Positions 60,222-64,000 of a stretch of 64,000 nucleotides of DNA are shown piece by piece. Both the position numbers and the translations under genes were made by a program. Every line of letters begins with the position of its first letter. The stretch's first letter is position 1. The notes beneath the pieces are model-generated. The model saw only the letters and a program-made list of their open reading frames with translations. It searched no databases and was not told the DNA's origin. Source of the DNA: Collinsella ihumii (GTDB lineage: Bacteria; Actinomycetota; Coriobacteriia; Coriobacteriales; Coriobacteriaceae); the NCBI RefSeq assembly GCF_900046475.1, contig NZ_FCOU01000012.1, positions 193,924 to 257,923 on the forward strand. The letters are read 5' to 3'.

Positions 60222-60959
60222 CTACGCGACCATGCCGCCGTCGACCACGATGTAGGTTGCCGTGACGTAGGAGGCCTCATCGGAGGCGAGGAACGCCGCC
60301 ACGGTTCCGATCTCGCGCGGTTCGCCACCGCGGCCCATGGGGATCCTGGAGAGCGTCGAGCCGGTGAACTCGCCGTCACGCGGCATCATCTCGGAGAAGA
60401 TGGTGCCCGGGCAGATGGCGTTCACGCGGATGCCCTTGGGCGCGAGCTCGACGCCGCTGCTCTTGGTGAGCGAGATGGTTGCCGCTTTGGATGCAGCGTA
60501 GGTGGACAGCGTGGGCGCCGCCCCGAGGCCGCCGACCGACGCGATGTTGACAATCGAGCCGCCCTCGCCGATGACGTTGGAGAACAGCTTGGTTGCCAGG
60601 AAGTACGCGCGAATGTTGACGTTCATGACGGCGTCGTAATCCTTGGCCATGTCCATATCGGTGATGGGGAAGGGGTGCATGACGCCGGCGTTGTTCACGA
60701 GGATGTCGACCTTGCCGTACGTGTTGACGGCGCGGTCGAGCAGGTTTTGGACGTCCTGCTCGACCGTCATGTCGCAGCGGACGAACGTAGCGTCGTAGCC
60801 GTCGGCGCGATAGCCCGCCTCGATTTCGCGGCCCTGCTCCTCGCGCCGCCCGCAGAAGACGACCTTAGCGCCCTCTTCCAAAAAGATCTGCGTGATACCG
60901 ATGCCGATGCCAGCGGTGCCGCCAGTGACGACCGCAACCTTGCCTTCGAGTTTGCCCAT
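60222..60959 (-). CDS. Short-chain dehydrogenase/reductase
   Basis: A 245-residue classical SDR. Cofactor motif VTGGTAGIGIGI, NNAGVMHPF, catalytic Ser in NIASVGG, YAASKAA catalytic Tyr and Lys, and C-terminal IVVDGGM. The CGRREEQ after β2 suggests NADPH preference. FabG-like or hydroxysteroid dehydrogenase activity cannot be separated by sequence reading. It does not match the known C. aerofaciens 7β-HSDH sequence as I remember it. AAAGGCGG precedes ATG 60959. A TetR gene is divergent. Confidence 0.9.
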   Translation of the reverse strand: MGKLEGKVAVVTGGTAGIGIGITQIFLEEGAKVVFCGRREEQGREIEAGYRADGYDATFVRCDMTVEQDVQNLLDRAVNTYGKVDILVNNAGVMHPFPITDMDMAKDYDAVMNVNIRAYFLATKLFSNVIGEGGSIVNIASVGGLGAAPTLSTYAASKAATISLTKSSGVELAPKGIRVNAICPGTIFSEMMPRDGEFTGSTLSRIPMGRGGEPREIGTVAAFLASDEASYVTATYIVVDGGMVA

Positions 60960-60996
60960 GGTGAGCCGCCTTTCCGCGTAGGAGCATGATGCGTGT

Positions 60997-61010
60997 GGGA
61001 CGATTGTCCC
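60997..61010. promoter_or_regulatory. GGGACGATTGTCCC dyad, possible TetR operator
   Basis: A 14-bp inverted repeat (with flanking CGCCC/GGGCG at 61011-61038) between the SDR and TetR starts. Confidence 0.4.
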
Positions 61011-61104
61011 GCCCGTTACGTTCATTATTCGTGGGCGACGTGGGATACTCAATGTACGGTTCTGAGCGATGTGCCCATTCAGCAGTTCCCGGAAGGGGGA
61101 GCCG

Positions 61105-61776
61105 ATGGCGCGCCACACTGATCGAATCGAAGCGGGCCGTGCTGCGGCATCCGTCCACGTTGAGCGGATTGCCGACCGGACGCGCACCATGCGGGAGCGC
61201 CACGCTCCCGAGGCGTTTGAGCGCGCGTTTCTGGGGCTTGCGCTCGAACGCGGCTCGACGGGCGTGACGGCAACCGATGTGATCGAGGCCTCCGGGTATA
61301 GTCGTGGCAGCTTCTACCGGTATTACGCCGATCTGTATGATCTGCTCGAACAGCTCATGTCTTCCGAGGTCGAGGCCTACGTATGGTTGGTGAGTCGGGC
61401 GGTGGAGCAGGGGCTCTATCTGGAGCGCGAGTTCGACCGCGTGCTGTGCGTGGCGAACGATCTGCTGATTCATGTGGAGGACCGCCTGCTGTTCTACCGG
61501 GCGCTCTTTTCGTCCGATGTGGACTGCATCGGATTCGAGGAGTTCTGCAGTCGGGCCATCGCGTGCTTTCGGGCCTCCGGCTACCGCGTCATGTGCGAGG
61601 GCGCGGGCGAGATCGACGAGGACTTCTATTGCTACTGCACCACCCGATCGTTTTTGATGTACATCAAGTACTGGGTCGAGCGCGGCTGCAGTACTCCCCG
61701 TGAGCAGCTTGCGCGCCAGATAGCGTCTATGAGCGCGCCGGAAAGCGCGGGCATGCGGCCACGCTTTCTGAAATAA
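61105..61776 (+). CDS. TetR/AcrR-family regulator
   Basis: A 223-residue repressor. HTH region FLGLALERGSTGVTATDVIEASGYSRGSFYRYYADLYDLL is typical; the ligand-binding part (about 85-210) is Cys-rich. GGAAGGGGGAG precedes ATG 61105. It is divergent from the SDR gene and probably represses it and itself. Confidence 0.9.
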   Translation: MARHTDRIEAGRAAASVHVERIADRTRTMRERHAPEAFERAFLGLALERGSTGVTATDVIEASGYSRGSFYRYYADLYDLLEQLMSSEVEAYVWLVSRAVEQGLYLEREFDRVLCVANDLLIHVEDRLLFYRALFSSDVDCIGFEEFCSRAIACFRASGYRVMCEGAGEIDEDFYCYCTTRSFLMYIKYWVERGCSTPREQLARQIASMSAPESAGMRPRFLK

Positions 61777-61859
61777 ACAGGGATTACCTGCCATTGACGG
61801 GTGCGTTTGGCAGCGCCCGCCCCGCCGCGGCCTCCTTCCTGCCAAAATGTCCCGTCCCA

Positions 61860-61894
61860 ATGGGTTGCTTGGGGACGGGTTCGTTTCAACCCAT
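61860..61894 (+). repeat. Family B repeat, third copy
   Basis: ATGGGTTGCTTGGGGACGGG then TTCGTTTCAACCCAT. CTTCCTGCCAAAA-like sequence occurs just before it (61836) and again after (61953), as next to the second copy. The 61777-62042 gap has no gene. Confidence 0.7.
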
Positions 61895-62042
61895 CCGGCG
61901 GCCCCTGCGGTTCTCGCGAACCGGAACGGAAGCGTCCCGCCACAGCCCCCTCCTTCCAAAATGCCTCGCTCCAAGACGCATCAGAGCGTAGGTGTGGGAC
62001 AATGGGCATGGTTCCAGTCGATGCAATAGGACGGGGTGCGTC

Positions 62043-63080
62043 ATGCCGTTTGCCATCGAACGCAACGATATCGCCAAGGTTCATGCCGACGTGCTGGTGA
62101 ATGCCGCCAACGAGCAGCTGGCTCCGGGAGGCGGCGTGTGCGGCGCGCTGTTCGAGGGTGCGGGATACCAGCAGATGCTCGCGGCGTGCCGGGCTATCGG
62201 GCACACGCCCACGGGAAGCGCTGCCGTCACACCGGGCTTCGACCTGCCGTGTCGCTGGGTCGTGCACGCAGTGGGACCGGTGTGGCGCGGTGGGGCGCAC
62301 GGCGAGGAGCAGCTGCTCCGTGAAAGCTACCGTAGCACCTTCGCCGAGGTTGTGCGTCTAGGCGCCTCCTCAGTTGCGTTTCCGCTGATATCGGCGGGCA
62401 TCTACGGGTATCCGATCCGCGATGCGCTGCGTATCGCGCGCGAGGAGACGGCGGCGTTTCTGGATGAGCATGATGACGTGCGGGCGACGCTCGTCGTGTT
62501 CACGCGCGACGTCATCGTGCAGGGAGGCAGGCATCTTGCGGACCTGCGCGCCTATATCGACGATACGTATGTGGAAAGCAGCCCGCACATGCGCCGCCGC
62601 ATGGATGAGGTGCCGCACCTGGATGCTTCCGCCATGGTTCAGATGGATGCCATGGTTGCGCCAGGGCGGGCACCCGAGACGGTGTTCGCCGGTGCCCCTC
62701 GGGATAAAAACGAGCTGGCAGACCTGCTCGATCATCTGGACGAGCCCTTCTCTACAACGCTTCTTGCCCTGATCGACGCGCACGGCCTGACCGACGCGCA
62801 GGTGTACAAGCGCGCGAATATCAGTCGGCAGCTCTTCGCCAAGATACGCTCCAACCCGGCGTACAAGCCGACCAAGCCGACGGCGGTGGCACTCGGTATG
62901 GCGCTCGAACTCACCTATGACGAGCTGCAGGATCTGCTTGCCCGCGCGGGACTCACGCTCTCGCGCAGCAGCAAGTTCGACGTGATCATCGAGTTCTTCA
63001 TCATGCGCGGCGACTACAGCATCTTCGATGTCAACGAGGCACTGTTCGCATTCGACCAGCCACTGTTGGGATCTGCCTGA
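62043..63080 (+). CDS. Macro-domain protein with C-terminal XRE-like domain
   Basis: A 345-residue protein. Residues 1-175 form a macro domain: VLVNAANEQLAPGGGVCGALFEGAG binds ADP-ribose-type ligands, and FPLISAGIYGYP is the second loop. Residues 230-320 hold an HTH (TDAQVYKRANISRQLFAKIRS...), then SSKFDVIIEFFIMRGDYSIFDVNEALFAFDQPLLG, a conserved tail in related proteins. Start ATG 62043 follows GGACGGGG. It is followed by a vWA gene and a metallophosphoesterase on the same strand, which suggests a shared stress- or ADP-ribose-linked module. Confidence 0.88.
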   Translation: MPFAIERNDIAKVHADVLVNAANEQLAPGGGVCGALFEGAGYQQMLAACRAIGHTPTGSAAVTPGFDLPCRWVVHAVGPVWRGGAHGEEQLLRESYRSTFAEVVRLGASSVAFPLISAGIYGYPIRDALRIAREETAAFLDEHDDVRATLVVFTRDVIVQGGRHLADLRAYIDDTYVESSPHMRRRMDEVPHLDASAMVQMDAMVAPGRAPETVFAGAPRDKNELADLLDHLDEPFSTTLLALIDAHGLTDAQVYKRANISRQLFAKIRSNPAYKPTKPTAVALGMALELTYDELQDLLARAGLTLSRSSKFDVIIEFFIMRGDYSIFDVNEALFAFDQPLLGSA

Positions 63081-63179
63081 CGCGTGCGCGGACGAGATGT
63101 CGCCTGGCGGTTTACCTGTCGCCTGCGGCCAGACGGTAGTCTTCAGGGTGTCAGGAACCTCGATGCCAAGGAGGCAACC

Positions 63180-63851
63180 ATGAGCAAGAAGCAGCAGGAC
63201 AAGCAGGGTCTTCGCACCGAGATCGTCTTCATCTTGGATGCGAGCGGGTCGATGAGCGGGCTGGAGAGCGACACGGTCGGCGGGTTCAACGGCATGATCG
63301 AGCGCAACCGCGAGGAGCCTGGCGAGGCGGTGGTGTCGACCATCATCTTCAACGATAAGAGTTACGTGCTGCACGACCGCATCGATATTCGGGAGGTGCC
63401 GCGCCTCACGCGCAGGCAGTACCGCTGCAGTGGTTGCACGGCACTGCTGGATGCGGTAGGCGGCGCCATCAAGCATGTCGACGTGGTGCAAGGTGTGCTG
63501 CCCGACGGCTACAAGGCGGACAAGGTACTGTTCGTCATCACGACGGACGGGATGGAGAACGCGAGCCGGCATTTCTCGTATGCGCAGATTAAGCAGATGA
63601 TCGAGCATCGACGCGAGCGGGGATGGGAGTTTCTGTTCATCGGTGCCAACATCGATGCGGGGGCGGAGGCAGAGCAGCTGGGAATCGAGCGCGATCGCGC
63701 GGCGGACTATCTGGCCGACGAGCAGGGCACCGAGGTGCTCTATGCTGCGATGGCATCGGCTGTGGCGAGCGTGCGCAGCGTGCCGGCGGGCGGGTCTCTG
63801 GGAAGCGCATGGCGCAAGGGCCTCGACGAGGACGTCCGCGCCCGCCGCTGA
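63180..63851 (+). CDS. vWA-domain protein
   Basis: A 223-residue protein that is essentially one von Willebrand A domain with an intact MIDAS: DASGSMSG near residue 18, a Thr in GCTALLDAV and the TTDGMENAS Asp. No signal peptide, so cytoplasmic. AAGGAGG precedes ATG 63180. It lies 100 bp after the macro-domain gene and 84 bp before a metallophosphoesterase gene. Confidence 0.88.
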   Translation: MSKKQQDKQGLRTEIVFILDASGSMSGLESDTVGGFNGMIERNREEPGEAVVSTIIFNDKSYVLHDRIDIREVPRLTRRQYRCSGCTALLDAVGGAIKHVDVVQGVLPDGYKADKVLFVITTDGMENASRHFSYAQIKQMIEHRRERGWEFLFIGANIDAGAEAEQLGIERDRAADYLADEQGTEVLYAAMASAVASVRSVPAGGSLGSAWRKGLDEDVRARR

Positions 63852-63934
63852 CGGGCGGCCCGCCGCGGGGGCGGGCTCTGCCATGGGGCGCCATGGGGGA
63901 CGGGTACAATTGGCAGATGAGGGAAGGGGGCTCC

Positions 63935-64000
63935 ATGAGCATCTGGGTCACCGGAGACATCCACGGCAGCATCGATATCAAGAAGCTGTCGCATCGCCGC
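63935..64000 (+). CDS. Metallophosphoesterase, N-terminal fragment (cut by window edge)
   Basis: ATG 63935 has GGAAGGGGG upstream. The 22 visible codons (MSIWVTGDIHGSIDIKKLSHRR) contain GDIHG, the first metal-binding block of calcineurin-like phosphoesterases. The rest is beyond the window. Confidence 0.7.
   Translation, partial: MSIWVTGDIHGSIDIKKLSHRR

Noticed and set aside
1-64000. CRISPR arrays, tRNA and rRNA genes
   Set aside because: No regularly spaced direct repeats, tRNA T-loop contexts outside coding sequence, or rRNA sequence were seen by eye. A tRNAscan or CRISPR-finder run was not possible.

Overview
The window is GC-rich, gene-dense and lacks rRNA and tRNA genes. Protein content points to a Coriobacteriia gut anaerobe close to Collinsella. 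This is an inference from composition and gene content (superoxide reductase-like protein, lactose/cellobiose-type PTS, cell-wall-binding repeat protein, VanRS-type two-component system); no database search was made.

Layout. 1-3.4 kb: a C69 dipeptidase running off the left edge, a VanR/VanS-like two-component pair and a divergent D,D-carboxypeptidase. 3.4-8.7 kb: one-carbon metabolism (folD, fhs) and the Holliday-junction operon ruvC-ruvA-ruvB. 8.9-13.1 kb: a degenerate NAD-synthetase-like protein, a superoxide-reductase-like protein, a universal stress protein and an ABC ATPase. 13.3-20.4 kb: branched-chain amino-acid synthesis, ilvA then ilvD-ilvB-ilvN-ilvC. 20.4-29 kb: an accessory island with a MITE carrying a target duplication, a cell-wall-binding protein, a DUF6429/pRiA4b-like protein, a decayed MNT-HepT toxin-antitoxin locus, a Septu-type ATPase/HNH defence pair, a second inverted-repeat element, an IS3-family insertion sequence, and two tandem genes for 41-44-residue hydrophobic/basic peptides. 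29-41.4 kb: dnaE, an M81 peptidase and addAB. addB is interrupted by Tn5/Nextera mosaic-end sequence plus a copy of the M81 gene, which looks like a library or assembly artefact. 41.6-54.4 kb: a TrpR-like regulator, apbE, a four-helix membrane protein, an Rrf2 regulator divergent from cysK and mnmA, fucO, rhaM, a threonine exporter, a DUF1275 protein, a YgiQ radical-SAM protein and a CPBP protease. 54.9-60 kb: a PTS operon with a PRD regulator, whose EIIC gene is truncated and runs into an Arg-rich reading frame. 60.2-64 kb: an SDR/TetR divergent pair and a macro-domain, vWA and metallophosphoesterase group cut by the right edge.

The intergenic regions are rich in long, often perfect palindromes. 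Several share a GGGGAC core and they fall into at least three families. The most novel-looking candidate is the tandem small-peptide locus at 28.4-28.9 kb. The most important data-quality point is the addB junction at 39.57-39.73 kb.
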